A DNA stretch of 64,000 nt, taken from Zoogloeaceae bacterium (lineage in GTDB: Bacteria; Pseudomonadota; Gammaproteobacteria; Burkholderiales; Rhodocyclaceae). Below are positions 18,694 through 30,276 of this stretch, piece after piece. The position numbers and the translations under genes are program-made. The notes under the pieces were generated by a model that was not told the DNA's origin, made no database searches, and saw nothing but the letters and a program-made list of their open reading frames with translations. How positions within the stretch are numbered: the first letter of the stretch is position 1; every line of letters begins with the position of its first letter. Where the stretch lies: assembly GCA_024235635.1 (NCBI GenBank), contig JACKMA010000002.1, forward strand, positions 682,001 through 746,000, in the 5' to 3' direction.

Positions 18694-19077
18694 TCAGAAG
18701 CGCGCGGGCACGCGCGCGAGTTCCGCCTGGATCTGCTCGAGTTCGATCGGCTTGACGAGTACGCCGTCGAAGCCCTGATCGAGCAGGCGACCGAGTTCGT
18801 CGGACATCGCGTGGGCGGTATAGGCGATCACCCACTGATTGCGGGTGCGCGGGTTCGAACGCAACGAGTGAAGCACGTCGAGGCCCGACAGGCCGGGCAT
18901 GTTGATGTCGAGCAGCATCGCATCGAAGGATTCACGGCCGAGCGCGGCCAGGGCTTCCTCGCCGCTGTTCACGTCGAGCGCCGACCAGCCCAGCACCTCG
19001 ACGTAGGCCTTGGCCACTTCGCGATTGACACCATGGTCGTCGACGATCAGTGCGCGGCGCGCTGCGGATGCGCTCAT
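18694..19077 (-). CDS. stand-alone response regulator receiver protein
   Basis: 127-residue CheY-like single receiver domain. Asp13/Asp14 form the acidic pocket, Asp57 in LLDINMPG is the phosphoacceptor, Thr87 in IAYTAHA the switch residue and Lys109 in VLVKP the conserved lysine. No output domain follows. The start codon overlaps the stop of the upstream histidine kinase gene by four bases (ATGA), so the two proteins form one signalling unit. They resemble a hybrid kinase whose receiver is encoded separately. The next partner (phosphotransfer protein or effector) is not in this window. Confidence 0.9.
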   Translation of the reverse strand: MSASAARRALIVDDHGVNREVAKAYVEVLGWSALDVNSGEEALAALGRESFDAMLLDINMPGLSGLDVLHSLRSNPRTRNQWVIAYTAHAMSDELGRLLDQGFDGVLVKPIELEQIQAELARVPARF

Positions 19078-21665
19078 GCCGCCTTCGCGACCTCGACGGT
19101 GAAGGGTATCGTCAGCGTGAAACGCGATCCCACCCCGACTGTCGAGGCCACGTCGATACGGCCGTCGAACAAGCCTGCGAGTTCGCGCGCAAGGGCCAGC
19201 CCGAGTCCGGTGCCGTCCCGGCTTCGGTTCATGAAGTCCTCCACCTGGCTGAATGGCTCGAACACCCGTTCGAGCTGCTCGGCAGGTATCCCGCGCCCGG
19301 TATCCTCGACCCGGAAAGCCAGCGCGGAGCCCTGCGCTTCCACCGTCAAGGATACACGACCGGCGTCGGTGAACTTCACGGCGTTATTGAGCAGATTGTT
19401 CAGAATCTGTCTCAGCCGCAAGGGATCGCTGATGATGGTTTCGGGTAGTTCGGGCGCGAGCACCAACTGGAACTCGAGGCCCTTCTCCCCGGCATCGGCC
19501 TGATGGCCAGCACAGGTGTCCTCGACGAAGTGCCGCAACGGGACCGCGACGTTCTCGAGTTCGACCCGGCCCGCTTCGACCTTGGCCATGTCGAGCAGGT
19601 CGCTGACGATCTTCAGCAGATGCCGGCCCGAGCTGGCGATGGTTGCCGCGAACTTCTTGGATTCCGGCTGATCCAGCCGCATTTCCAGCAATTGGGCGAA
19701 GCCCAGGATTCCATTCAGCGGCGTGCGCAGTTCGTGCGACATCTTGGCCAGGAAGGAGGTCTTCATCTCGTTGGCCTCGACCGCGCGCGCGCGGGCGTCG
19801 TCGAGCCGGCGGAAGGACTCCTCGACGGCATCGGCCATGCGGTTCAGGTCGATGGCCAAATGGCCCATCTCGTCGCGTGACCGCACCTCGATGCGGTGAT
19901 CCAGGTCACCGGCGCGGAAGCGTCCGATGGCGTCGGACAGCCGGGTGATCTGCCGCGTCAGGAAGGCGGCCATCCACAGCGCGACGCCGATCACGACCCC
20001 GATCATCACCGCGGTCGACAGGCCCAGTTCGCCCGCGGTGCGCTCGAGATTGTCGCGAATCGCATCGAACAGGTCTGCGCGCTGCTCCGCGAACGCAGCG
20101 CGCTTGTCCTCGAGTGCCCGTTCGATCTTGGTTGCGGACATGGTCGCGGCATGGTGGAACTCGTCCACATTGGCGCCGATCGTGACGAAGCCGAAACCCC
20201 GCTCGCTGTCGCCGTAGCGGCCGGTATCGTACGGAATCGCCGCCGCAGTCGTGAGCTTCCACAGGCCGCTGAAGAAGATCACGAAGGATCCGGAACCGCC
20301 GGCGGCGGTGAGTTGCTCCCAGCCGGCGCACTGCGGCGAGAAATTCAGGTAGCGGCAGTCGAGCGCGATCGTGCCCGCCTTGACCAGTTCCAGCGCGGGC
20401 TTCTTTTCGAGCGACTGCGCCAGATAGGGCTCGACGCCGGCCAGGAACTGGTTCGCCGGCTTGCCAGACGCCTGCCATTGGCGATAGAGATCCCGGTCCA
20501 GCCACGGCACCACCCGCTCGCCGGATGCGCGGTCGAAACCGACGATGAAGTAGTCACGGGGATGCGAGATCGCCCGACCCTTGAAGTCCCACAGGAAGGC
20601 GTAGTTGCCTGAAGTGGCATCGCTGATCGGCGTGTAGCGCATCCCGGTGGGGCTCAGCCGGTCGGTGAACTGGCGCAGGTGGTCGTGATCCAGCGCCAGC
20701 GTCACGTAGCCCACGACGCGCCCCTCGGCCACGACCGGCGTGGCCCACCGAACGAGGCCACGAAAGCGCCGCCCGAGAGGATTCTCGGTGCCCGCGTAGG
20801 CCGATTGCTCCGGTTCGAATGCGATCCCCGCACGCTCGGCGGCAGCCGGCGTATAGGGCCCGATCACGCGCGAGCCGACGTACTCGCCGATCACCTCGGA
20901 TACCTCGATCTCGCCCGGCGCCAGTTGTTTGAGCCGCTGCCAGTAATCCTCGCCGCCGAGGAAGGTATTGCGGCGGTCGGAGACGTCGCGCAGACCTGCC
21001 TCGGTGAGATCACCGGTCCGGACCTTGACCCGCTCGCGCCCGTCGATGCCGACAAAGCTCATTTCGACGTACAGCGGTCGCATCGCGCGGCGCCCGAAGA
21101 ACTCGGGCGGACGCGCGCTGAAGTGTCGGGCGTTGTCTGCGAGGGCTTCGTCCGCCCGCGCGGCCTTCAGCGGATTCGGGCCGTCGCCGCTGGCCGCCTC
21201 CCATGCGCTGCGATCCTGATTCAGGCGCCAGGGGCCATGATCAAACAGTGCGCGCTCGCGGAACGCCATGAAGCTGCGATACGCCGCCTCCGTCGTCGGC
21301 AGCAGCGCGGCCTGGCGGATGTCGGCGTCGCGATCGTAGAGGAACTGCGATATTGCACGGGCGGTGTCGGTGGTGAGCCGTTCGAGCGCTTCGCGGGAGC
21401 GATCGTCGAGCGCAGCGATGGCATCGTTGGTGGCCTCTTCGGCGAACTCACCGACCGTCTCGACCATGCCGTCGGCCATCACCGCAGCACGGTCGCTGAC
21501 CGTGGCGCCGAGGCGCTCGAAGGCACTCCAGGCGATCCACGACAGCAGCAGCAGCGGCACGACCTTGATCAGCACAAAGATCAGTAGGAGCTTGCCGCGT
21601 ATGCCCATGCGCGCGATCGCCGAATGCTGTTCTCGATTCACTTCCGCCCTCGATCGGAATGTCAT
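19074..21665 (-). CDS. membrane sensor histidine kinase with large periplasmic sensor
   Basis: 863-residue sensor kinase from the ATG at 21665 (MTFRSRAEV); an ATG at about residue 20 (MGIRGKLLL) is an alternative. The first membrane segment is about 24-44. A large extracytoplasmic region of over 450 residues follows, with a Cache-like look (RFRGLVRWATPVVAEGRVVGYVTLALD). A second membrane segment lies near 545-565, then a HAMP domain (ITRLSDAIGRFRAGDLDHRIEV) and a HisKA domain with phosphoacceptor His644 in MSHELRTPLNG. The HATPase_c domain has the N-box (LNNLLNNAVKF), G1 (VEDTGRGIP) and G2 (GTGLGLAL). The ligand is unknown. The separate receiver protein overlaps its stop codon. Confidence 0.9.
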   Translation of the reverse strand: MTFRSRAEVNREQHSAIARMGIRGKLLLIFVLIKVVPLLLLSWIAWSAFERLGATVSDRAAVMADGMVETVGEFAEEATNDAIAALDDRSREALERLTTDTARAISQFLYDRDADIRQAALLPTTEAAYRSFMAFRERALFDHGPWRLNQDRSAWEAASGDGPNPLKAARADEALADNARHFSARPPEFFGRRAMRPLYVEMSFVGIDGRERVKVRTGDLTEAGLRDVSDRRNTFLGGEDYWQRLKQLAPGEIEVSEVIGEYVGSRVIGPYTPAAAERAGIAFEPEQSAYAGTENPLGRRFRGLVRWATPVVAEGRVVGYVTLALDHDHLRQFTDRLSPTGMRYTPISDATSGNYAFLWDFKGRAISHPRDYFIVGFDRASGERVVPWLDRDLYRQWQASGKPANQFLAGVEPYLAQSLEKKPALELVKAGTIALDCRYLNFSPQCAGWEQLTAAGGSGSFVIFFSGLWKLTTAAAIPYDTGRYGDSERGFGFVTIGANVDEFHHAATMSATKIERALEDKRAAFAEQRADLFDAIRDNLERTAGELGLSTAVMIGVVIGVALWMAAFLTRQITRLSDAIGRFRAGDLDHRIEVRSRDEMGHLAIDLNRMADAVEESFRRLDDARARAVEANEMKTSFLAKMSHELRTPLNGILGFAQLLEMRLDQPESKKFAATIASSGRHLLKIVSDLLDMAKVEAGRVELENVAVPLRHFVEDTCAGHQADAGEKGLEFQLVLAPELPETIISDPLRLRQILNNLLNNAVKFTDAGRVSLTVEAQGSALAFRVEDTGRGIPAEQLERVFEPFSQVEDFMNRSRDGTGLGLALARELAGLFDGRIDVASTVGVGSRFTLTIPFTVEVAKAA

Positions 21666-21726
21666 GATGAAGTGCCTGCGTGGGACCCGGCCGGCGGCAC
21701 GCGAACCCTTTCGCATAACGACCGGC

Positions 21727-21758
21727 GGGGCGCGTGCCTTTAGTGGCGGGCGCGCCCC
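21727..21758. repeat. GC-rich inverted repeat between P-ATPase and kinase genes
   Basis: Arms GGGGCGCG (21727-21734) and CGCGCCCC (21751-21758) are perfect complements around a 16-base spacer, in the gap between the P-type ATPase stop and the kinase start (both minus strand). There is no T-run, so if it terminates transcription it does so poorly. It may also act as a processing hairpin. Confidence 0.35.
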
Positions 21759-21790
21759 GAATGGCGGCGCCAACGACATCGATCGCCGGA

Positions 21791-24496
<2,706 letters not shown>

Positions 24497-24694
24497 GCCA
24501 TTTTGCCTGTATTGTCGAGCGGGCACTGTCGCGTGCATGCCACTCGAAGCCGTCGATCGTGCCGGCTCATATACATTGTTTGACAATCCGCAGAAAATCT
24601 TTCGATGCACGCGTCACGCCGCCGCGGCGGGTAAGGGGGCCATCATCGATTGATCGCGCCGACGACGAGAACGATCAGGAACCGGTACTGCCGA

Positions 24695-26200
24695 ATGCAT
24701 CGAGCCCTGTTGCACGAAACGAAAACAAGAAACGGTCAGAATGCTCTGACGCGACGGCTCGGCGCCATCCGATTCTGGGTCTTCGCCTTCATGGTGGCAC
24801 TCGGCGTCGCCCTCGGGATCTACAGCTATTTTGACCATCGCCAGGTCGAGAGCAACGCCGGCGAGCGCCTCGCGGTGCTTGCCAATGTGATGGCGAGCAA
24901 TATCCAGTCCCAGCTGACCACGATGGAGCGTCAGTTGAACGCCCTGAGCCACCTCAACCGGGTGTCCGGCGGTCGGCCCCCGCGAGGCGACGGCATCACG
25001 ATGCGCGACGTGATGCTCGAGTGGTGCCAGAGCGATCCGACCTGCATGGATCTTCTGGTGGTCGACAGCAGCGGCACGATCGTCGAATGGACCGGCAGCG
25101 GCACGCCACCCCTGGTGGATGACCGCGAATATGTCACCCACCATCTGCGCGATTCGGCCCAGCGCGTCTATCTCGGCATCCCCCAGCTCTCGCGGGTGCA
25201 TCACGGGCGCTGGTTCTTCGCGATGAGCATCGCCGAGCGCGATGACGACGGCGCAATCACGCAAATCTACGTGTCGATCCGCGACCTGCTCCATTCTTTC
25301 GACTATGCCGGCATCGTGAACCGGACGCCGGCGTCCAGTTTCGCGATCGTGTCGACCGCCGGCGAAGTGTATGTACGCGAGCCGCAGCGGGAATTGCACA
25401 TGGGGCGGGTGATTCCCCGGGTCGACCGCGTACTGCCCACCAACGAAGGCGAGTCGCGGACCTCGCGCATCCGCTCGCGGCTCGACGACCGCGAGCGCCT
25501 GATCGTAACTCAGCGCCTCGAGCGCTACCCGCTGTATGTCGCCGCCACCCGCGAGATCGATCACGTCATGGCCAACTGGCGAAGTCGCAGCGTCGTGCTC
25601 GGCCTGCTGTGGCTGCTGCTGGCCGGCATCGCGGCCTATGTCGGCTCGCGCCTCACCGAGGACGTGCGGCTGCAGGACTACCTGGCGTCGATCGACGGGC
25701 TCACCGGCATTCTCAACCGGCGGGCGCTGATGACCGAGGCCCGGCGCCACGAGGAGCGGCGCCAGGCCGCCGGCGGCCTCGGCCTGATGATGATCGACGT
25801 CGATCACTTCAAGCGCATCAACGACCGCTATGGCCACGTCGTCGGTGATCAGGTGCTGCGCCAAGTGGCGGCCACGCTCAAGATGTCGTGTCGCGGTACC
25901 GATGTCCTCGGCCGATATGGCGGCGAGGAATTCCTGCTGCTGCTGCCGGGCGCCGACGAGGCGCGACTGGCGACCGTCGGCGAAAAGCTGAGGGCGGCGA
26001 TCGAAGCGATCCCGGCCATCGAATTTTCCGAACAGCCCACCTATCCGGAAATCCTGACGATCAGCATCGGCGCCGCGGTGTTGCACCCCGGCAATGGGAA
26101 CCTCGATACCGTCATCGCGCTGGCCGACCAGGCGCTCTATCAGGCCAAGAATGCCGGCCGCAACCGCGTCGTGGTGGCATCGGCCGGCGGCACGGTCTGA
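24695..26200 (+). CDS. membrane-bound diguanylate cyclase (GGDEF)
   Basis: 501 residues from the ATG at 24695; a TTG at 24650 is also possible. A membrane segment (about 26-46) precedes a roughly 250-residue periplasmic sensor resembling PDC/dCACHE domains, then a second membrane segment (about 300-320) and a GGDEF domain. The catalytic signature is GGEEF (409-413), an active form, and RGTD five residues before it is an intact I-site for product inhibition. It should make c-di-GMP in response to an external small molecule. It is divergent from the P-ATPase gene. Four bases separate its stop from the YchJ gene. Confidence 0.9.
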   Translation: MHRALLHETKTRNGQNALTRRLGAIRFWVFAFMVALGVALGIYSYFDHRQVESNAGERLAVLANVMASNIQSQLTTMERQLNALSHLNRVSGGRPPRGDGITMRDVMLEWCQSDPTCMDLLVVDSSGTIVEWTGSGTPPLVDDREYVTHHLRDSAQRVYLGIPQLSRVHHGRWFFAMSIAERDDDGAITQIYVSIRDLLHSFDYAGIVNRTPASSFAIVSTAGEVYVREPQRELHMGRVIPRVDRVLPTNEGESRTSRIRSRLDDRERLIVTQRLERYPLYVAATREIDHVMANWRSRSVVLGLLWLLLAGIAAYVGSRLTEDVRLQDYLASIDGLTGILNRRALMTEARRHEERRQAAGGLGLMMIDVDHFKRINDRYGHVVGDQVLRQVAATLKMSCRGTDVLGRYGGEEFLLLLPGADEARLATVGEKLRAAIEAIPAIEFSEQPTYPEILTISIGAAVLHPGNGNLDTVIALADQALYQAKNAGRNRVVVASAGGTV

Positions 26201-26204
26201 GCGC

Positions 26205-26597
26205 ATGGCCAGGACCAGGCGCCCCGAACCCTGTCCGTGCGGCGGTCCGACCCTCGCCGCCTGCTGCGCGCCGTTGCTTGCCGGCAAGACCCTGGCCGGC
26301 GATGCCGAGACGCTGATGCGCTCGCGCTATTCCGCCTATGCCACCGGCAACGCCGAGTACCTGCTGGCGACCTGGCATCCGACAACCCGACCGCAGCGCA
26401 TCGACTTCGAGGCCGGCTGCAAGTGGATCGGCCTGACCGTTCAGGCCCATCGCCGACTCGACGACGATCACGCCGAAGTGGCGTTCGTTGCCCGTTATCG
26501 GATCGGCGGTCGCGCCTACCGGCTGACCGAAGACAGCCGCTTCGAGCGTGTCGACGGTTGCTGGTACTACGTCGATGGACGCGTCGCGGCCGATTGA
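26205..26597 (+). CDS. YchJ family protein (UPF0225)
   Basis: 130-residue YchJ-like protein. The N-terminal PCPCGGPTLAACCAPLL is a SEC-C-type zinc-binding motif. The rest is an NTF2-like fold with TLMRSRYSAYATGNAEYLLATWHPTTRP, the family hallmark. A C-terminal second SEC-C motif, found in longer members, is absent. Function is unknown. The ATG at 26205 lies four bases after the diguanylate cyclase stop. Confidence 0.85.
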   Translation: MARTRRPEPCPCGGPTLAACCAPLLAGKTLAGDAETLMRSRYSAYATGNAEYLLATWHPTTRPQRIDFEAGCKWIGLTVQAHRRLDDDHAEVAFVARYRIGGRAYRLTEDSRFERVDGCWYYVDGRVAAD

Positions 26598-26610
26598 ACG
26601 ACACGCGCTT

Positions 26611-26639
26611 TCAGCCGAGCACGCCGGCGATCCTATAAT
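26611..26639 (+). promoter_or_regulatory. candidate promoter of DUF6394/potassium channel genes
   Basis: A perfect TATAAT (26634-26639) lies 41 bases before the ATG at 26680. The corresponding -35 region (TTCAGC, about 18 bases upstream) matches poorly. Confidence 0.45.
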
Positions 26640-26679
26640 CGGTCGGAATCATCGACTGCCAACGGTCCGTACCCTCGCC

Positions 26680-27063
26680 ATGAATCTCGAAAAGGTCGTC
26701 TTCGGTTTCGTCATCGTTCTCGCCGCCACGCTGAACTTCGGCTTTTTCGTCGGCGACATCGACCAGACACAGCATCACGATATCTACGAGCTGTTCGCCG
26801 CCATCGTCGTCAACCTGATCGCGACAGTGCTCAAGTTCGGCGACCGAACGCAGATCGGCGCCATCCACCTGTCGACCAGCCTGGTCGCCGACCTTCAACT
26901 GATCGCCGCCGCGTGCGTGTGGGCCTATGCCAGTCACGTCGCCGGTGTCGGCATGGACGCCGGCTATACCGCCAAGGTGGTGTCGCTGTCCGGCGGCGCC
27001 CTGTTCGCCAACGTGGTCTCGGTGATCATCCTGATCGCCGAGACCATCATGCAGCGGCGATGA
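26680..27063 (+). CDS. small membrane protein, DUF6394-like
   Basis: 127-residue protein with three or four hydrophobic segments. The start MNLEKVVFGFVIVLAATLNFGF and the segment HHDIYELFAAIVVNLIATVLKF resemble the DUF6394 family as I remember it. It is present in beta- and gammaproteobacteria and has no known function. Its stop codon overlaps the start of the potassium channel gene (ATGA), so the two products are probably made in fixed ratio. The context suggests an accessory subunit or regulator of the channel. That role is inference. Confidence 0.65.
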   Translation: MNLEKVVFGFVIVLAATLNFGFFVGDIDQTQHHDIYELFAAIVVNLIATVLKFGDRTQIGAIHLSTSLVADLQLIAAACVWAYASHVAGVGMDAGYTAKVVSLSGGALFANVVSVIILIAETIMQRR

Positions 27064-28775
27064 TCCAGAGCCAGCACCGCGGCATCATCTTCCTGGTGCT
27101 GCGGCGCATGCGTGCGCCGCTGGCGGTGCTCATTTCGATCTTCGCCATCGCGGTGCTCGGACTGACCGTGATTCCCGGCATCGAAGTCGACGGCGAAGCC
27201 CGCCGCATGAGCTTCTTCCACGCCTTCTATTTCATCAGCTACACCGCGACGACGATCGGCTTTGGCGAAGTGCCGATCGAGTTCAGCGAGGCGCAGCGGA
27301 TGTGGGTGACGGTCTGCATCTATCTGTCGGTGGTGGGCTGGGCCTATGCCATCGGAGCCCTGTTCGCGCTGATGCAGGACACCGCATTCCGCGACGCGGT
27401 GCGCACCGAACGCTTTGCGCGCGAGGTCCGCCGCCTGGCCGAACCGTTCTACCTGGTATGCGGTTACGGCGAGACCGGTCGCCTGGTGACCCGAGCGCTC
27501 GACCATCTCGGCATCCGGGTGGTGGCCGTCGAGATCGATCCGGCCAAGGCCGCCGAGCTCGACCTGCACAGCCTGTGGGCCGACGTGCCAAGCGTGGTCG
27601 GCGATGCGGCGAAACCCCAGGTGTTGCGCCTCGCCGGCCTCGAGAAGCCCGAATGCCGCGGCGTCATGGCGCTGACCAACGACGACCAGACCAATCTCGC
27701 GGTGGCCATCACCGCCCGTCTGCTGGCACCCCAGGTGCCTGCCCTGTGTCGCACGCGCAACGTCGAGATCGCGGCCAACATGGCGTCGTTCGGCACCCGC
27801 CACATCATCAATCCATTCGAGAAGTTCGGCGAATATCTCGCGCTCGCCCTGCATTCGCCGTCGGCCTACCATCTGCTGGAGTGGCTGACCGGCATCGACG
27901 GCACCGAGGTCGAACCACACCGCGACCCACCACGCGGCACCTGGGTGTTGTGCGGCTACGGCAATTTCGGGCGCCTGCTCGCCAATGCCCTGGAACACGA
28001 ACAGATGCCGGTCGTCCTGATCGACCGTGATCCACCACCGGACGGAACGCCTCACCGCTGGGTGCAGGGCGACGGTACCTGCGCGCCGGCCCTGCTCGAG
28101 GCCGGTATCAGGGATGCCTGCGGCATCGTCGCGTGCACCGGCAGCGACGTGGACAACCTGTCGATCTGCGTCACCGCGCGCGAACTGAAGCCGGACCTGT
28201 TCGTCGTCGTCCGCCAGAACCACTTTTCGAACAATCCGTTGTTCGATGCCTTCGAAGCCGATGCGCGGGTGGTGCCGAGCCGGATCATCGCCCATGAATG
28301 CCTGGCCATCCTGACCACGCCCCTGCTCGTGCCGTTCCTGGACGAAGTCAAGGCGGCGCGAGAAGACTGGTCGGCCGCGCTGCTCGCACGGCTGACCGAA
28401 CGCTTCGGCTGGCGCGTGCCTCACGTCTGGAGCGTTCGCGTCAATGCGCGCCAGGCCCCGGCGCTGTTTGCGCTGCTGATGCCGGCCGGGCCCGACGTGA
28501 CGATCGACGCGTTGTTGCGCGACCACGCGCGACGGGATTGCGCGCTGCATTGTGAAGTCCTGCTGATCCGGCGCGACGACGGCTCGAATTGCCTGCTGCC
28601 CAAGGGCGATCAGGCGATCCGGGTCGGCGACGAATTGCTGCTGGTCGGCGACCGCCAGGCGCGCAGCCACCTCTCGCTGACGGTCGAGAATCCGAATACG
28701 CTCGACTATGTGCTGGGCGGTCGCGATCTACCGGGTGGCTGGGTATGGCAACGGCTGTCGCGGCGGCACGGCTGA
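27060..28775 (+). CDS. potassium channel protein with two RCK/TrkA-N domains
   Basis: 571 residues. A two-helix pore module lies at the N-terminus: TM1 about 20-40, pore helix and filter TATTIGFGEVP (62-72), TM2 about 83-106. Two RCK Rossmann domains follow, the first with CGYGETGR (134-141) and the second with CGYGNFGR (about 298-305). A C-terminal TrkA-C-like part runs to the end (LLPKGDQAIRVGDELLLVGD). Canonical filters are T-V-G-Y-G or T-I-G-F-G, so K+ selectivity is expected. Two RCK domains in one chain allow a gating ring without a separate soluble protein. The N-terminal ATGA overlap couples it to the DUF6394 gene. Confidence 0.9.
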   Translation: MIQSQHRGIIFLVLRRMRAPLAVLISIFAIAVLGLTVIPGIEVDGEARRMSFFHAFYFISYTATTIGFGEVPIEFSEAQRMWVTVCIYLSVVGWAYAIGALFALMQDTAFRDAVRTERFAREVRRLAEPFYLVCGYGETGRLVTRALDHLGIRVVAVEIDPAKAAELDLHSLWADVPSVVGDAAKPQVLRLAGLEKPECRGVMALTNDDQTNLAVAITARLLAPQVPALCRTRNVEIAANMASFGTRHIINPFEKFGEYLALALHSPSAYHLLEWLTGIDGTEVEPHRDPPRGTWVLCGYGNFGRLLANALEHEQMPVVLIDRDPPPDGTPHRWVQGDGTCAPALLEAGIRDACGIVACTGSDVDNLSICVTARELKPDLFVVVRQNHFSNNPLFDAFEADARVVPSRIIAHECLAILTTPLLVPFLDEVKAAREDWSAALLARLTERFGWRVPHVWSVRVNARQAPALFALLMPAGPDVTIDALLRDHARRDCALHCEVLLIRRDDGSNCLLPKGDQAIRVGDELLLVGDRQARSHLSLTVENPNTLDYVLGGRDLPGGWVWQRLSRRHG

Positions 28776-28784
28776 CCCCGGCCG

Positions 28785-29015
28785 CTATGTCGGCGGGTGC
28801 CGCTCGGCGGCCAACACCACGGTCTCGTTCTCGAATCGGACGCTCTGGCCGGGTCGCAGCTTGGCGCGCTTGCGCGTCTCGGTGCTACCGTCCACCAGAA
28901 CCTGACCGGATTCCACCGCGGCATGGGCCTGTCCGCCGCTACTGCACAGCCCGGTCACCTTGAGCAACTGGTCGAGTTGGATGAAATCGCCTCTAACCAC
29001 GAATACTTGCGACAT
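28785..29015 (-). CDS. S4-domain RNA-binding protein (YbcJ-like)
   Basis: 76-residue protein that is essentially one S4 domain. IQLDQLLKVTGLCSSGGQAHAAVESGQVLVDG is the S4 core, followed by KRAKLRPGQSV. It resembles E. coli YbcJ, an S4-like protein of unknown cellular role, probably binding structured RNA. The ATG at 29015 is chosen because the sequence before it in the same frame has no S4 character. It is convergent with the K+ channel gene and divergent from the Ap4A phosphorylase-like gene, only 15 bases apart. Confidence 0.85.
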   Translation of the reverse strand: MSQVFVVRGDFIQLDQLLKVTGLCSSGGQAHAAVESGQVLVDGSTETRKRAKLRPGQSVRFENETVVLAAERHPPT

Positions 29016-29030
29016 GTTCGACTCCGAACG

Positions 29031-29900
29031 ATGAACGACGCGGTCGACGACGCCGCTCATGCTCGCCCCCCTCGCTCGGACGATATCATTGCGCTCGCCG
29101 AGGGCAAGCGCAAGTGCGCATTGGCCAGTGGCGCGCTGCAACCGATCCGTACCACGACCGAATGGCTGGCGCAGGACGGGCTCGAGTTCCCGGTGCGCTG
29201 GGTCGACAGCCTGGCACGCAAGGCGCGGACCGGAAATTCCCCGTCAATCGATCCGTTCGCCGAGCCGGAAACCGATCTGCTGGTTGCCGAAGCCGGTGAT
29301 CATCACCGCATACTGCTCAACAAGTTTCCGGTGATCGACGACCACCTGCTGATCGTCAGTCGTGCTTTCGTCGAGCAGTCGGCACCGCTCGAAGCCGCCG
29401 ACTTCAACGCGATTCTCCCGTTGTTGCGCGACGTCGGTGGCCTCGCCTTCTACAACGGAGATCGAATCGCCGGTGCCAGCCAGCGCCATCGACACCTGCA
29501 ATGGATCCCGCGCGGCGAGGATGTCGCCCTGCCGCTGCTGCGCGCGCTCGAATCCGCAGCCGGCACGGGACACCGTCGATGCGCCGCTTGGCCATATCGG
29601 CATTGGATCGCCGCGCTGCCGCGGGCGATATGGGCGAGCGCGGATGGCGCCCATGCCCTCCATGACTGCTACCAGGCCGGTTGCCGCGCGCTAGCACTGG
29701 CCGGCACGAACGCGAGCGCATACAACCTCTTACTGACTCGATCGGCACTGCTGATGGTGCCGCGCAGCCGGGAGTCGGTCGAAGATGTTTCGATCAACGC
29801 ACTCGGCTTTGCCGGTTCGTTCTTCGTCGGCGCGCGTGCTCGGATCGAAACGATCCGCCGCGTAACGCCGCTTGGCGTCCTCGCTGCGGTCGGCCGCTAA
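29031..29900 (+). CDS. ATP adenylyltransferase / Ap4A phosphorylase-like protein
   Basis: 289 residues with the domain plan of fungal Apa1/Apa2. The HIT-like catalytic domain carries the histidine triad variant SQRHRHLQW (His153, His155, Gln157), preceded by LLNKFPVIDDHLLIVSR, the usual strand-and-loop region. The C-terminal ATP-transferase domain is seen as NLLLTRSALLMVPRSRE. The expected reaction is phosphorolysis of diadenosine tetraphosphate to ATP plus ADP in the cytoplasm, i.e. alarmone removal. The ATG at 29031 gives the family-like start. In-frame sequence runs back to 28797 but overlaps the opposing S4 gene. Confidence 0.88.
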   Translation: MNDAVDDAAHARPPRSDDIIALAEGKRKCALASGALQPIRTTTEWLAQDGLEFPVRWVDSLARKARTGNSPSIDPFAEPETDLLVAEAGDHHRILLNKFPVIDDHLLIVSRAFVEQSAPLEAADFNAILPLLRDVGGLAFYNGDRIAGASQRHRHLQWIPRGEDVALPLLRALESAAGTGHRRCAAWPYRHWIAALPRAIWASADGAHALHDCYQAGCRALALAGTNASAYNLLLTRSALLMVPRSRESVEDVSINALGFAGSFFVGARARIETIRRVTPLGVLAAVGR

Positions 29901-29916
29901 CCGACGAAATCGCGAA

Positions 29917-30276
29917 TCAGGCGGCTTCGGGCAAGGGCGGCCGTTCGAGCGGCGGCAGTCCGAACTCGGCGCGCAATTCGTTGCACCGCGGATTCGGCGT
30001 GCCATCCGCAAAGAACACCGGAAAGTCGCGACAGGCGTTCGGCCGATTCTCGTAGATGGTGCAGGCGACAGCCGCCCCGATCTCGCCTTCGAGGGCGATG
30101 CAACGGCGCGGCAGCGAGTTGGTGCCACGCATGCAGCGCATGAAGTGGTTGAGCTTTTCGGTCATCGCCGCAGGCACGCAACCGCCGGGCGCATCGTCGG
30201 CCTCGGCCCAGTAGAACGACACCCGAAACCGGGTGCAGCAGATGCCGCAAGCGAGACACGGATTGACAGCGCTCAT
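29917..30276 (-). CDS. YkgJ family cysteine cluster protein
   Basis: 119-residue zinc/iron-chelating CxxCxxCC family protein. N-terminal PCLACGICCTRF carries the hallmark cysteine cluster. Additional cysteines lie near residues 33, 48, 59, 72 and 82, with the segment CTIYENRPNACRDFP typical of the family's second cluster. Proposed to bind a metal or iron-sulfur centre; the function is unknown. It is convergent with the Ap4A phosphorylase-like gene, with 16 bases between stops. Confidence 0.85.
   Translation of the reverse strand: MSAVNPCLACGICCTRFRVSFYWAEADDAPGGCVPAAMTEKLNHFMRCMRGTNSLPRRCIALEGEIGAAVACTIYENRPNACRDFPVFFADGTPNPRCNELRAEFGLPPLERPPLPEAA

Noticed and set aside
18840..18870. tRNA-like GGTTCGAA sequence
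   Set aside because: It is inside the response regulator gene on the opposite strand and no acceptor or anticodon stem can be drawn around it.
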